Shown: positions 46,101 through 57,581 of the stretch, piece by piece
How the letters are laid out: each line of letters starts with the position of its first letter
How positions within the stretch are numbered: the stretch's first letter is position 1
Source of the DNA: Casuarina equisetifolia
Lineage: Eukaryota; Streptophyta; Magnoliopsida; Fagales; Casuarinaceae
Assembly: GCA_028551475.1 (NCBI GenBank)
Contig: CM052361.1
Span: forward strand, 11,415,501-11,479,500
DNA: 64,000 bases
Reading direction: 5' to 3'
The notes under the pieces: generated by a model
Databases searched by the model: none
Told to the model about the DNA's origin: nothing
The model's input: the letters and a program-made list of their open reading frames with translations, nothing else
Translations under genes and position numbers: made by a program

Positions 46101-46261
46101 TTTGTTGCCATCGTCAAGACACATAAAAGCCAAATGATGCGGAGAATAAATTTCTGAAGAATATCTCTCCAGAGAAGCACCTACAAGCAATAACATTGAA
46201 CAACATGCTCCTTTAATGTTTAATGTTTTTTGTTATGAAGGATAATTAGAATTATTTATTT

Positions 46262-46445
46262 TGGCACTCAGACAGTAGGAATTAGATTCGTAACATTGAA
46301 CAGCATGCTATAGCTGGCCAAGTTCTAATAAAGTTGGTACTTGTTGGATCTTTTCAGCCACAGACAATCAAGATTAAACAACCGGACCAGGCAGCAATAG
46401 CTATCCAAGGGGCCCAAAGATAAGCTTGTTGTGGATCTTAAGCAA
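46262..46445 (+). pseudogene. RabE1 3' remnant, copy D
   Basis: 46265-46309 encodes the [13 protein letters not shown] segment, with Trp lost, and is then joined by a deletion to intron sequence. The last exon from 46358 reads PQTIKIKQPDQAAIAIQGAQ, R, stop, ACCGS. The ACCG prenylation tail typical of Rab8/RabE is still visible but is separated by a TAA stop. Confidence 0.88.
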
Positions 46446-46646
46446 ATCTTTAGAAGATGAGATCACAAGTATATGCTTTTAATGCTCTTCCATTTTCATG
46501 GGAAAAACTAGTATGTTTTTGTTACCTGTAATACTGTCCCTATTATTATTTTTCAATTACTGCTCATTTGGGTGTGAATGGTAGATCTTCTGTTACGGGT
46601 TGGAAATGAGGCCTTAATAATGGGATAATGGGCTAGGTAGCAAGCA

Positions 46647-48720
46647 GGTCAGGGGAGATAATAGGCCCACGGGTAGGAAAGGAGAGGAAGTGTCGGAGTG
46701 CACGTTTTGGTGAAGGGTCGGGGAAAGGAGGGTCATTCTGGTTTTGGTGAAGTTAGTTTTTCTCTTCTGTGGGCGTAGAGAGATTGGCTGTCTGGGTTCC
46801 CGTAATAGAGCCCCATATTTCCTTTTTCTTGTTAGAGAGTCTCGCGGTCTAGGTTCCTAGTAACGATCACGCCTAACTCTTCTTCTGGAGAAAGTAACTG
46901 ATAACTCTATTTTTATAGAGTTATTTTACCTATTTTAGGCAATAAATAACTTTAATAATTGTGAGAAAACATTTGAACTCCTCTTTATTTACCTAAATTT
47001 ATCTTGTTTATGCAGCATAAGAAGACAAGGAGAAAAGAAATGAACATGGAGAGCCTAATGCTTATTGTGTGGCAAAATCGTAATATCAGGATCAAGAGAG
47101 TTAAGATGGGCTTGGGCTTTGAATGATTGTTATTAGATTTTATTGTTACTGGGTTTTCCAAATAATTAGAAAACCTAATCATATTAGGAGTTCAAAGCCT
47201 AATTAAATTATGAGTTCAAAACCTAATTAAATTAAGAGTTCAAAACCCAATTGTTTTAGATCTCTAAGACCCAATTCTACTAGGATAAGAGTAGGTCTAA
47301 ACCTAAACCCTATTTAAGAGAAGAGAAGAGGCAAAAGAAAGGGGGGAGGAAATTGAGCACAACTCAAGAAAGAGGCCAAGAATTCAAGATTTTCTTGAAG
47401 AAAAGACAAAAAGGGTGACAGACTTCTTGTTCTTGGATTCAAGATGCCTTCTTTATTCTCTATTATTATTCTTCCTCATTATTTCTTTATGCTTTAGTTT
47501 ACTTTTGTTAGAGCTATGATGTAACCTAATTATAATGGTATGAATCTTACAATTATTATGTTTTGCAAGATATTTTATTTATGTGAGTTATATATTATTA
47601 TGCTTAATGCTTTTAAGTGATTGGCCACCATTTGAATGATTTGATGTGCATGTTTGAGACTGAGAGGTAATAATTTGTAATTGCTTCTTATAATATATAA
47701 CCATAAATTAAATGTGGATAGACATATACCATGTTGTTTGTGTGGCTTTTGGTGATAAGATAATCGAAAGATTTATTGTAAATTGGGAATGTTCATAGAT
47801 CCTAATGCATTTGGTTTGTTTCAATTCACATATAGAAATATAGTGAATTAATGAACTAAGTAAGTTTGCTATACCTAGACATAAGATAGTAAATAAATTA
47901 AAAAGTTCCGCCATCACATAGATATTATCCCTCTTACAAGCATAAATAATCAATATTAATACCTAGTAATTATGGTAAAATCATATGCTCTAACATATTT
48001 CTTGTATTTAGTTTTTTTTAGATTTAGTTAGTTAATCTATTATCTATCAATTTGATTTGCTAGATAAATTTTAAGAGTTGTTCACTGTTAGTAATTAATT
48101 GGTTTAGTAATCACCAATCTCTGTGGGATGATATCTTTCTTATCATTATATTACTTGTTCGACATGTTCACTTGCATTTAGATTTCACCGAATAGTAACC
48201 CTAATATTGCTTTCTCTCAATTCCAATCCTCAAACCCTAACGGGTCAAGATTGGGACCCAATGGGTCAGGCCCAACAACATGCAAGTGAGGGAAAGTGTT
48301 AAAGATGGGTATTATCCCACATTGGAAGTGAGAGATAATAGGGGAGATAATAGGCCCACGGGTAGGAAGGGAGAGGAAGTGTGGGAGTGCACGTTTTGGT
48401 GAAGGGTCGGGGAAAGGGGGGTCATTCTGGTTTTGGTGACGTTAGTTTTTCTCTTTTGCGGGCGTAGAGAGATTGGCGGTTTGGGTTCCCGTAATAAAGC
48501 CCCATATTTCCTTTTTCTTGTTAGAGAGTCTCACGGTCTAGGTTCCTGGTAACGATCACGCCTAACTCTTCTTCTAGAGAAGGTAATACTAATCTTGCTT
48601 TCTCCCAATTTCAATTCTCGAACCCTAACGGGTCAAGATTGGGACCCAATGGGTCAGGCCTAACAACATGCAAGTGAGAGAAAGTGTTGAAGATGAGTAT
48701 TATCTCACATTGGAAGTGAG
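46647..48720 (+). repeat. Two tandem copies of a ~385-bp repeat, the first split by a solo LTR
   Basis: Unit 1 is 46647-46898 plus 48195-48333, and unit 2 is 48334-48720. Shared order: gataataggcccacgggtag, gtgcacgttttggtgaaggg, cttgttagagagtct, cctaacgggtcaagattggg. Unit 2 is the uninterrupted form. I cannot assign the repeat to a known family; the fragment could be from an LTR. Confidence 0.88.
46899..48194 (+). mobile_element. Solo LTR (Athila-like gypsy), 1.3 kb
   Basis: Starts TGATAACTCTATTTTTATAG and ends ...ttcaccgaata. The late segment (tctctgtgggatgatatc, acttgttcgacatg) is typical of the 3' end of Athila/Tat-type LTRs. It is flanked by a perfect GTAAC target duplication (46894-46898 and 48195-48199). 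No internal coding region is present. The same 5' terminus occurs at 60904 (minus) next to the element at the end of the window. The terminal dinucleotide TA instead of CA looks like one transition. Confidence 0.85.
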
Positions 48721-48951
48721 AGGATGGCCTACTTTATAAACCCCTACGCCCCAAAGTTGGGCTTCAATCCACTTACAATGCTTATGTCAGCTTATAAGTA
48801 AAGGGGAGTATTGAAGATGGGTATTGTCCCACATTTTAGAGTGTGAGGGTCCATTCCAAAATCTTAAAACATTAGGTAGAGAATTCTCATCAGTTATAAG
48901 ATCACATGCCCATCCTCTCACTTTCAATGTGGGACATTACCCATCTTCAAC
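48687..48951. repeat. Inverted-repeat unit with ttgaagatgggtatt termini (MITE-like)
   Basis: ttgaagatgagtattatctc...gtgagaggatgg at 48687-48730 is inverted at 48909-48951. A third, direct copy is at 48811-48850, and a fourth is inside the preceding tandem repeat (48301-48335). The 265-bp unit contains no open frame. It could be a MITE or folded LTR fragments. Confidence 0.7.
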
Positions 48952-48953
48952 AA

Positions 48954-51200
48954 AAACAATTTCTTGTTTCTTTGTTCTTTTCTCACTTTCTTCATGCGAA
49001 AACAACCTTAACTATGGATCAAAAAACAGAGTACATCATGCATTCATTGAGAATATCATTGCAGCTTTCTTAAAAAAGAAGCAGCAATTCTGCATCTTTT
49101 TCCAAGTTTAGTGCACTACGGATCTTGCCGTCAAGAAATTGACACCTAATATAAAACTACAAAGACAAAAGTCATCCTAGATCTAAGTTCATAAACAAAA
49201 TAGAGCACAACCATCAGGATGAGAAAACTTCATGCTTCAAATATCTTGTTCACTGCTAGAAAGGTATCTGTCTTAACTGCAGAAAGAGCTGCTTCTAGGA
49301 ATCACCATGATGCAAAGAGGGAAGCGAGCCTTATAGGAAAATAGAAGGGGGGTGGGGAGAAAAAAGAAGGCTAAAACAGTAAACCTAACCACCCCCACCC
49401 CCCCTCCCCCACGAAAAAAAAAAGGACAAAACAGAGTAAAAGAGAGTAACAAGATCAGCACAGAGACAGAACACTAAAAAAAAAAAAAAAAAAGGTAAAT
49501 TCTTGGTAAAGAGAGCATGATAATGCAGTTAAAATATGGGGTTCTCATGCTTCACCCTCTTGCCATTAACTTTTTGGTCAATCAGCCTGTACTTCCGATT
49601 GGATTAATATCCACCTCTAACTTTAAATCGTGTGCCAACTTGGCCACTGAGTCGATGAATTTCCTATCAATTTATGTCATGTAAATATATATATATATAT
49701 GCAACTGTTGAAATAGCGACAGGTGCCCCTAGATCGGCCTATACAGGAGTCGCCCCATGTAATGAATTCCTAAGGATTATTCCATCACTCAGAATATGGC
49801 AAGTAAGTCACTCAGGATTTTGGCTAGGTAAAAATGAATCATGGCATAAGGTCCCTTAATGACCGATGTAGCAGCAAGAGCCATCTGGTGTCCGGGATAA
49901 GACGTAGTTCATACGATAACTAAGCAAGTGACGGAGTGAGGGGTCAAACTCAATGCTGAGCAGACAAATCCATGCTCTCTTTGGCCATTCTTATTGTCAG
50001 AAAGCTTGGTTGAAAGCAGACGCGCGTAAAAAAAAGTTTACAAAAGAGGCATTTGGCATTTTATCGGCTTCTTCTCGACCAAGACCCATAAAGAGTTTGC
50101 TTTGTTTGGGATGAACTTGCAAAGACTCGACCCAATAATTGATTTTTCACTTTTTCTAAAAAAAAGAGTTTAAGCTCTTATGGCTAAGAGATTCAAATTA
50201 TAAATGAAAGCAATGAATTGAGTTTAAGCCCACTCTCATCCCCACGAGCCAATTGATCCTTGTTTACCACTAATGGACAAAAAATTTTCCCTTAAAGTTT
50301 AAGGGGGCAGATGCTCGTTCATTAAATGCATTGGGTGCACATTATCTTAGAGGAATATTCTAGTGGCATAAAGCCATAAAAAGAAAGGGTAAAAAGAAAA
50401 ACTATAATATGTGTCTCGTGTATTAAATGTAACTACAAGTTGCATGTCACAATAACTTACCACGTAAAAGCATGTGTCGCTCAAGCCCCTCCTCCAGTCT
50501 GGCCAGCAATAGCTGCCTTTTGATCCACCAAAAAGGAAGGATTAACAGTGAGACAAATAGGATATTGTCTCTTATCTAGAAAAATGAAAACAGAAGTTTC
50601 CCGCCAAATGGTCTTTACCGGCCCCACATCCCCCCTCGCCATTCACTCGTGATAGAGAACTTGATTGATGGTTTGAAAACTTACGAAGCAGATGATAAAA
50701 TTGAATCAATGAGCATCTTAAGCAAATACTTAGGCAGTAATCATTCCACTATAGACTGCCAGAAACATAAATTATCTAAAAAAAGGTATAAGGGCATCAG
50801 ATACTTAATATCCTAAAAGATATAATCAGCTGGCAGTGATGACTTGAATTCTTTGAGCCCCTAATGTTGTTATTATCCTAAAAGGCCAGTCGAATCAACT
50901 TGTAGCAGGAGAAGGAGAAAGCATGGGAATATACTTAAGGGCAGTACACTAAATATAAAAGATTAATTTTGTTAGAGATACCCCTTTTTAGTTATGTACA
51001 TACTCTTAAAACTATTTGGCGTTAAGTAAATCTTTAGAATTCTAAAATATCAATCTAGTTGATAAACATCGTGACAGACAGTGGGTTAAGGTTAAATTGC
51101 TGATATTTGCAAACATGCATCGACGTGATAATAATTATACAGCTGGTTTTAACAAAGAGGCAATCCCTAACCCCCACGGAAAGCAAAAGCAGAAAGCCAT
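48954..51200. other. Intergenic DNA upstream of GDU gene
   Basis: No recognisable gene. It contains a C-rich run (49388-49411), an 18-base A run (49477-49494) and a TA microsatellite (49686-49700). The last few hundred bases before 51227 are presumably the GDU promoter. Confidence 0.5.
49390..49411 (-). other. G-quadruplex-capable tract
   Basis: The minus strand has G5-A-G7-T-G5-T-GG, enough closely spaced G runs for a four-stranded structure. Confidence 0.6.
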
Positions 51201-51226
51201 CCCTCTACCCTCTCACCTTTTTCTCC

Positions 51227-51234
51227 TATAAATG
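51227..51234 (+). promoter_or_regulatory. TATA box of the GDU gene
   Basis: tataaatg lies in a pyrimidine-rich context about 95 bp before the ATG, leaving a leader of about 60 bases. Confidence 0.7.
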
Positions 51235-51321
51235 CAGGCTAACCCCATTTCTCCCTTCTCAAGCTCACAAATTTCCTCCTCTTCTTTACCAAAAACACCA
51301 TAAACCACTCTCAAAGGAAAC

Positions 51322-51819
51322 ATGAGGAGCATTGCCAGCACAACCGCAGCCTCAAAGGCTTCACTGTCGCCACCGCCATCGGTGTCATTAGAGGCGCAGC
51401 CTCCAGGCCAGCGCTCGCCGTGTAACTCTCCGGTGCCGTATCTCTTCGGAGGGCTGACGGCAATGCTGGGTCTGATCGGGTTAGGGCTGCTGATTCTGGC
51501 TTGCTCGTACTGGCAGCAGGCCGGACAGCCAGAGGAGCGGGAAGGAGGGGGACACGAGAGGGATTTGGAGAGCGGTGAGGGGAAAGAGAGAGAGAACTCC
51601 AGGAGCGAGGTGTACGAGGAGAGGGTTTTGGTGATCATGGCTGGAGAAGAGAAGCCCACGTTCCTCGCCACGCCTGCTTGCGTTAAAGCGGCGTCTGGGG
51701 GGGATGGGAACGACGTGAAGGGCGAGAACACTGAGGGAGAAAAGGAAGAGAATCATTCATCGAGTGAAGAAACCAGAGAGTCCTGGGAGACCCCAGAAAG
51801 CCAAGATCACAGCCAGTGA
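51322..51819 (+). CDS. GLUTAMINE DUMPER (GDU)-type membrane protein
   Basis: A 165-residue single-exon gene. GDU proteins are plant-specific single-pass membrane proteins that stimulate amino-acid (notably glutamine) export and interact with the LOG2 ubiquitin ligase. A Ser/Pro-rich N-terminus precedes SPVPYLFGGLTAMLGLIGLG LLILACSYW (residues 36-64), the conserved membrane segment. After an acidic linker, VLVIMAGEEKPTFLATP (102-118) contains the diagnostic VIMAG motif (104-108). The C-terminus is Glu/Ser-rich and disordered. Length and single exon fit the family. TATA box and AATAAA flank it. Start at 51322 is the first ATG after the TATA box. It appears intact. Confidence 0.95.
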   Translation: MRSIASTTAASKASLSPPPSVSLEAQPPGQRSPCNSPVPYLFGGLTAMLGLIGLGLLILACSYWQQAGQPEEREGGGHERDLESGEGKERENSRSEVYEERVLVIMAGEEKPTFLATPACVKAASGGDGNDVKGENTEGEKEENHSSSEETRESWETPESQDHSQ

Positions 51820-52055
51820 TCTCAAGCGGCGGGGCTACCAAATGGTCTGCAGTTCTGTTGATGTGTTCCTGTTCAAGAATGCTGCTGTTGCTGACAAGGT
51901 TCAAGACGATGAATTAATGAATTAGTGCTGCTGTGTTCTGGCCCTCTATTTCTTCCTGTTGCATTTCCTTTTGGCATCTGGGTCTTGAAATCCTTGGCTT
52001 CGATGAATCGAAGTCTGAAGTTTTGGGCTTACTGCCATGGCTATGTGATCTGACA

Positions 52056-52061
52056 AATAAA
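52056..52061 (+). terminator. Candidate polyadenylation signal of GDU
   Basis: AATAAA lies about 240 bp after the stop codon, followed by a T-rich stretch. Confidence 0.5.
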
Positions 52062-53020
52062 TCCAGGATATGTATCATTAAGTAGTTCTACTCGGTTGCT
52101 ACCTTTTGCAGAATTTACTTAATCAATGTCGTATTCTTGAAGAAGGAAACTGTTTCCATCGTCTACCTCCTACGTTGCTGCTTGCAGGAGCATCTTCTCC
52201 CTTAAGAAGCGCCTCCCTGTGGGCTTGGTTGAAATTGGGTCATGGGCCTACGTTATTGGATGGTCTCACAAGCCCGAAACCCTTAATAGTCGCGACGCCG
52301 GCTTCGAGAGTCGACTGCATTTCATTGAGGGTTTCTCCCGCTCACTCGAATACCTACTATATATCTTCCACACAATCGGTTTCCCATTTGGTGCGTGGAT
52401 TTCGGCCTGTCACCATTTCCTACAGTTGGTGCCGAAATGGTGACTGTAAATCCAGTTATCTTTCTGTGCGTTGGCGGATTTAGAACAAGGCGAAAAAAAA
52501 AGCCCTAACCCTAAACCCCATCATTCAATTTGGCTCTCACTTACACAAACAAGCTTCAGATTCGGGAGAACATTGGAGTAGAGCAATTCGTCTACAGAAA
52601 AATAGAAAAAGAAAATAATTTCCAGGGTTTTACTGATTTCTCATTTCTTGGTAACTTCCAACTTTTGCAGTGAGGTTAAACCAAAATAAGAGCTTGGATT
52701 GAATAACTTGAGTAGAGCAATATGTTTGCTGAAAAATGGAGTGAGAGAAGAAACTTCAAAGTTTTCTTGATTTCTTATTTCCTAGAAAGTTATTTGATTT
52801 ATTTTAACACAATATTTTCCTTTAAAAAAACGTATGAACTTGATGAATTATTTTATTTTATTTTATTTTATTTTGGTTAAACGAAGCGCCTACGTTAAAA
52901 CGGATGAAACATTAAAAATTCGACTTAACCGATTATAAACCCTATTGGTGCCGTTATTGCCTCTCAACCGATTCTCATGCTCTTTAATTTCAAACACGCG
53001 AGTTTTGATTAATGGGGATG
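52062..53020. other. Intergenic, unrecognised
   Basis: Two overlapping frames at 52106-52483 have no recognisable domain. A (TTTTA)n run is at about 52847-52875, and a short ccctaaccctaaaccc run at 52502. Confidence 0.5.
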
Positions 53021-53025
53021 ATTTG

Positions 53026-53115
53026 CTTCCTGCCAACGGTAAGATCGCTCAGGACGCCAAGGAGAGACCGTGCAAGAGTGCGTCTCTTAGTTTATTAGCT
53101 TATCACCAGGGAGTA
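53026..53115 (+). pseudogene. NF-YB histone-fold fragment
   Basis: LPANGKIAQDAKE (53026-53064), then after a two-base insertion ETVQECVS, TAG, FISL. This matches the NF-YB (HAP3) CCAAT-binding histone fold, whose consensus is LPANxKIAKDAKETVQECVSEFISF; Glu is changed to a stop. Only about 30 residues of the domain are left, and the helix on either side is not found nearby. It is a relic, not a gene. Confidence 0.75.
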
Positions 53116-54909
53116 CGCAGATCGATCCATTTTCTTCTTTGTAATTTATTTTTGGTCTATTGTTTTGTGGGTCTAAATGACGGGTGAGATGGTCGAATGA
53201 CGTGCAAGGTCACGGGTCGGGTTCTTGGATTTTCTCTAGAATGTTCCTTATTCTTCTTTAATCTCGAATCGAACTCTTCTGGGCATGTTTCTAATCAATA
53301 GATTGGCTTCTTCCTTAACAAATACATGTAATTTTAGGTTCCAAAACACTTGATTTTGTCACTTCTTGTCAATCAAGCAAACGGGTCGCTTGTCTTGTGC
53401 TGGGACCGGGTCAAACACGGGTCTTGCACACGGTCAGCTCGCACGCTGGGTCGCGGGCGAAGAGAGCCGGGTCGCGCATGTGTTGCGCGGAGCGGGACGT
53501 GCGCTTTTTTGGACTGGGTCAGGTGGGCCTTGTTCTGTCTACGAACTGGACCGTTGGGTTTGTACACCATGGATTGTTGGATTGTGTTTATCCGTTGTCG
53601 TTCGACCATAAATATTTAATGTCCCACGGGTTCTTCTGTTGTTATTTTCATGTAGAAATACCATACTTGGTTCGGATTTAGGTTTCTATCCTCTCAATTC
53701 TTAAGATACGAAAACGTATACCTATATTCTCAAAAATTTTAGTCTCATATTTCCATATCAAAATGAATCTTTTGCATGGAAATTTTTTACTTGTATGGAA
53801 CACTCACGAAGTTTAAAAAATATGACTATTAAAAACAAAAAGTCATATTTTAAAATTTTAATTAATATTCAACTACAAAAAATGTAGTTAACTTATAAAT
53901 TAATTTACGAGTTTATGAGACATTTTTTATATATAAATGTAACTCAATAATCATATTTTTTTTCCAATTTAAGACTTTTATTCTCAATAGTTTATCACAC
54001 ACAAAATATACTTAAATAACTTGGAATTGAACAAAAGTTTGAGTGAATCAACCTAAATTCTAATATTGTATTAAAAAAATTAAAGTTTAAGCAAATACAA
54101 GGTAAAAGCCAAAATAAACAACAATTAATGAAAATTACTAACTACCTCTAAAAATTACTTTCAATAATCAATAATGACATTTCTATTTATAAATAGTCCA
54201 ATCCCTTTCAGACCCATATGTAATAATTAATTTCAAATGATCTTTTTGATTACTATGCAAACTTATAGGATCTTTTTCTGTTACACCGATTTGTGGGTAA
54301 GTTCAAACGTCAATTAAAAACAATTTAAGCTCAAATATGTAGTAGTAATTTAGACGAAATCACACGTTTACCACCATACATTCTACAAGTCCGCTTGACA
54401 AATGCATTTAACCTAAATTTTATTGTTATTCCTCTTCTTGCCGACGATGCTATCGTTCAAAAACTTTGAGAAGCGACTTTTTCCTTATAATTTTTTAAAT
54501 AAAAATACCACTTAAACAAATTTTATTAATAATTATAAGTTTGGGTGTAATAGGCTTAACCTTCAAAAATAGGTAAGACATCTGCCTATCAAGCCGGCAC
54601 ATAAAACATAAAACATAAAAATAAATAAATAAATAAATAAAATTATGAAATACAGTAGGCAACGCAGACGTACTTTTTTTCTTGTACCACTAGCAAATTG
54701 TTTTCCCAAGTTTGCCGGACCCGCCATCTTGGGTTGGTCAAGTGGCTCTCCCGATGCTTGCTTTATTCCCTTGCCTCTCATTTATGATTCCGTGCAAACT
54801 ACGTAGCTTTATTTTATTTTATTTTTGATCATTGACACCTCTTCAACTGCCAAAGCCTTCAACATCCTCGCGTTATTTCTACAACCACCCAATTGGTTTT
54901 TGGAAATTC
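53116..54909. other. Intergenic, unrecognised
   Basis: 53380-53600 is GC-rich with overlapping short frames on both strands and no known family. From 53700 on, the DNA is AT-rich. (AAAT)n lies at about 54618-54642. A minus frame at 54563-54781 is unrecognised. Confidence 0.5.
54618..54642. repeat. (AAAT)n microsatellite
   Basis: Five to six AAAT units. Confidence 0.9.
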
Positions 54910-56411
54910 CTTATTTCCGATTACAAAGCCTAAATTTATGAAAGGAAGTGATAATGCCCAAATTATGAAGCCCACTCCTTGTATATAAAAATTCTCCAAA
55001 TAAAAACAGTTTTAACTCGAATTTTAAATTATAAAAAGCGATTAGGTTTAGTTGGTAAATCACATGATTATCTATCTATTTCTATCGATAATTTTACAAA
55101 ATAATAAGTTAGACTATCACATAACTAATCAAATTATTTTTTTAATCAATAAACCGAGATATCAACAGTCATTTAACCAATGCAAAATCATGCCTTATTC
55201 AAGCTATTATTTTGACAGAGTTTTTATATATAAAAAAAAATTGCATTATAGATTAAAACAAAGATATCTCTATAACCTAAAATAAACTCATAATATTAGT
55301 CTCAACATGCCTAATATAGACAAACGACAAACACACACACGACCTGTGCAAATGCATATAATTAACTGTATGCATAGCTAAAAAAATTTACCGTATAGTT
55401 TGTTTTTATTTATTTCTTAGATACAGCAAATAAGAGATGTGAAAAGCAGTTTTATTTGATCTTATCATCGCTGATACGTGTTAAATGCATTTTATGTTAT
55501 GGTTACCTTTAAAATAATGTTATCAATGTGCGGTGTTATAAACGATTCAATGAAAGAAGCGGACTGTACTCCAGTACCTTTTATTAGACCGATGCCAAAC
55601 CGAGTTTTGTGCTGTACTTTACAGGTCTTTCATAGTTTTCCTTAAAAGAACTTATTCTTGGTCCGAGTACTTCAAAGGTAAAAATTTAGTTATCTTAGGC
55701 GGGTAGTCTATCAAAATCACTGTAGTATCGTCGTCATGAGATGAAACTACAGAATATTATAGTGCCCATCATTGTGCCAACCTGCCACTGGAACGTGTTA
55801 CATTTTTAAACCAAGATTCGTATGACTAATTAAATGCTTTGCATACACTCATTCTTGGCACGTAAAGTGAATGTCATGCATGAATTAGCTAGCAATTTCA
55901 CCTCCTTGTCGACAAATCCCAACCTTCCGCTGATGGATTACGCAATTATAACGGCAATCAGAAGTCGAGCGAATTTTAACCAATTACGCTCCAGGTCTCT
56001 GTAGTACTTCAAACGGTGTCGTTGCTCAGAACAACGGCGTTTTAATTGGGAGCACCACCATGGGCGTTGTTGACAAGTCTATTTGTGCCGTCCGATCAAC
56101 CCGTACTTCGATGCACCAGTAATCCTACGGCATAGGGAAATTTCCCACACCTTAAATTAGTCGATTCTCGAAAGTTTTGGCCATTCTCTCTCTCTCCGAA
56201 ACTTTTTTTCAACGGCCAACTGTTGCGGACGTCCCGGGGACTCCTCGCTCTTCATTTCTCTTATTTCCGTGGATCTAACTCTTCCATAATTGTCCTCTAA
56301 CTTTCAATTTTTCAATTTCATTATTTCGATTTCGTTGTTTCTTTAGAATTTACCTGGAGATATTTCGCTCTGTAGGGTTTGCTTTGTTTTTCTCTTCTTG
56401 AATAGGTTTCA

Positions 56412-56484
56412 ATGGCCGCTCCACCCGCTAGAGCTCGAGCGACTTCCGATTACCTCATAAAGCTCCTTCTGATCGGCGACAGAG
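56412..56484 (+). pseudogene. RabE1 first exon, copy E
   Basis: MAAPPARARATSDYLIKLLL then IGDRG, ending at a GT donor. P-loop Ser of GDSG is Arg here, a change expected to harm nucleotide binding. As in block A, WAT1 follows 0.6 kb on and no further RabE1 exon is found before the window ends. Confidence 0.85.
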
Positions 56485-56721
56485 GTACGATTTGACGTTT
56501 CCGCCCCATGGAATCTGTCCTTTTCTTTTTTTGGATCGTGATCTCGACATCTTTCGCGATTTGATTGCAAATCTAATTAATTTTGAGTAGAGTATTAAAT
56601 TAGTTTCTGTTTTAGTTCTGGTTTGATTTTGCTTATTGTGAGCTGAATTTGCTCGATTTTCTTGGAATGTATGATATGAAATGCATTCGGAAGAAATCTA
56701 GTTGTATGTGATTTTGGCATA

Positions 56722-56957
56722 GCGAAATTAAAACTAGTGGAAATTTAATTTTACTTTTTCTTTTATAGTAAGGGGTTTAAAAGTTTTTGAAAACCACGAG
56801 CAGATACCAGGCAGATGACCCATGGGTTTCAAAAACCATTTAGCGGAGCGTAATTAAAACTAGTGGGCGTAATGGACATTTACTTTTACTTTTCCTTTTA
56901 TAGTCAGGGGTTTAAAAGTATACCAGGCAGCTGATCCCTGTGGTTTTCAAAAACCAT
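56722..56957 (+). repeat. ~126/110-bp tandem duplication in the RabE1-WAT1 interval
   Basis: 56722-56847 and 56848-56957 share aattaaaactagtgg, cttttatagt(c/a)aggggttta, ataccaggcag and a gg(t/g)tttcaaaaacc end. Block A has one equivalent at about 6420-6460. Confidence 0.82.
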
Positions 56958-57060
56958 CTCCACCACTCTCTGTTATCTCACATTTGCATCGAGTTCTTAC
57001 CTTTCCTCCAGTTCCAAAGAGGCAATTTCCTGTACGATTTCTGAATTTTCTTGTTTCTGT

Positions 57061-57346
57061 TTTTGGCAGTTGTAGTTTTGGAAATGGAGGGAGTAAATGC
57101 AGGGAAGTCCGTTTACATAAGAAGCATTTCTCTTCATCATAGAGGAAGCGCAAGATCACTGGAAGCTTTGGCATACGAAGAGGTCCGAGGTTCTGCCCAA
57201 GAGCTCTACCATTTTCCACTCTTTGTTCTTCACGGCCTTCTGAGATCTTTCTCTCATAGAGTCGCTTCTATCCTCTCCAATTCCTCTCCATCCTCTGGTA
57301 AACTCTCTCCCCGCAGCATTGTTGTTTGTGGTGCTACTTCTCTGAA
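57061..57346 (+). other. Putative leader exon of WAT1 with an upstream ORF
   Basis: It is conserved in blocks A, C, D and E. A frame from ATG 57084 (MEGVNAGKSVYIRSISLHHR) stays open to the donor at 57347 (ctgaa|gtgagc). Joined to the acceptor at 57539|57540, it would continue to a TGA overlapping the main start (ATGA). Whether this is a transcribed 5' UTR or a separate gene fragment needs transcript data. Confidence 0.5.
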
Positions 57347-57581
57347 GTGAGCCTCATATTTGCCACTAGTTGCATTTGATTGCTAGTTTTTTACTAAATT
57401 GTGTTATTCATGTCCTTAATTCATGATCGCCAATTTGTATCGCCGCCCTAATGGTAAATAGTCAAATCAATAACAACACCAAAGATTAATTCAGTTGTAA
57501 TCTGTTTCTTCACATGGTGACTGTTGATGTTGCGTGCAGAACAACCTCTCGACATTCACACCAGAAGCTCCTGCAAAGACG

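Larger units (their letters stand above)
45187..46600 (+). repeat. Duplicated block D, paired with block C
   Basis: Near-identical in order to 32842-34740 except for the internal RabE1 deletion. The homology ends near 46590, after the RabE1 last exon. Confidence 0.88.

Noticed and set aside
51213..51731. 172-codon minus-strand frame
   Set aside because: Antisense of the GDU gene, which has a clear conserved motif on the plus strand.
52106..52483. 125-codon frame as a gene
   Set aside because: No domain, no conservation evidence, overlapping frame of equal quality.
52502..52518. Telomere-like ccctaaccctaaacccc
   Set aside because: Only two units; too short for an interstitial telomere.
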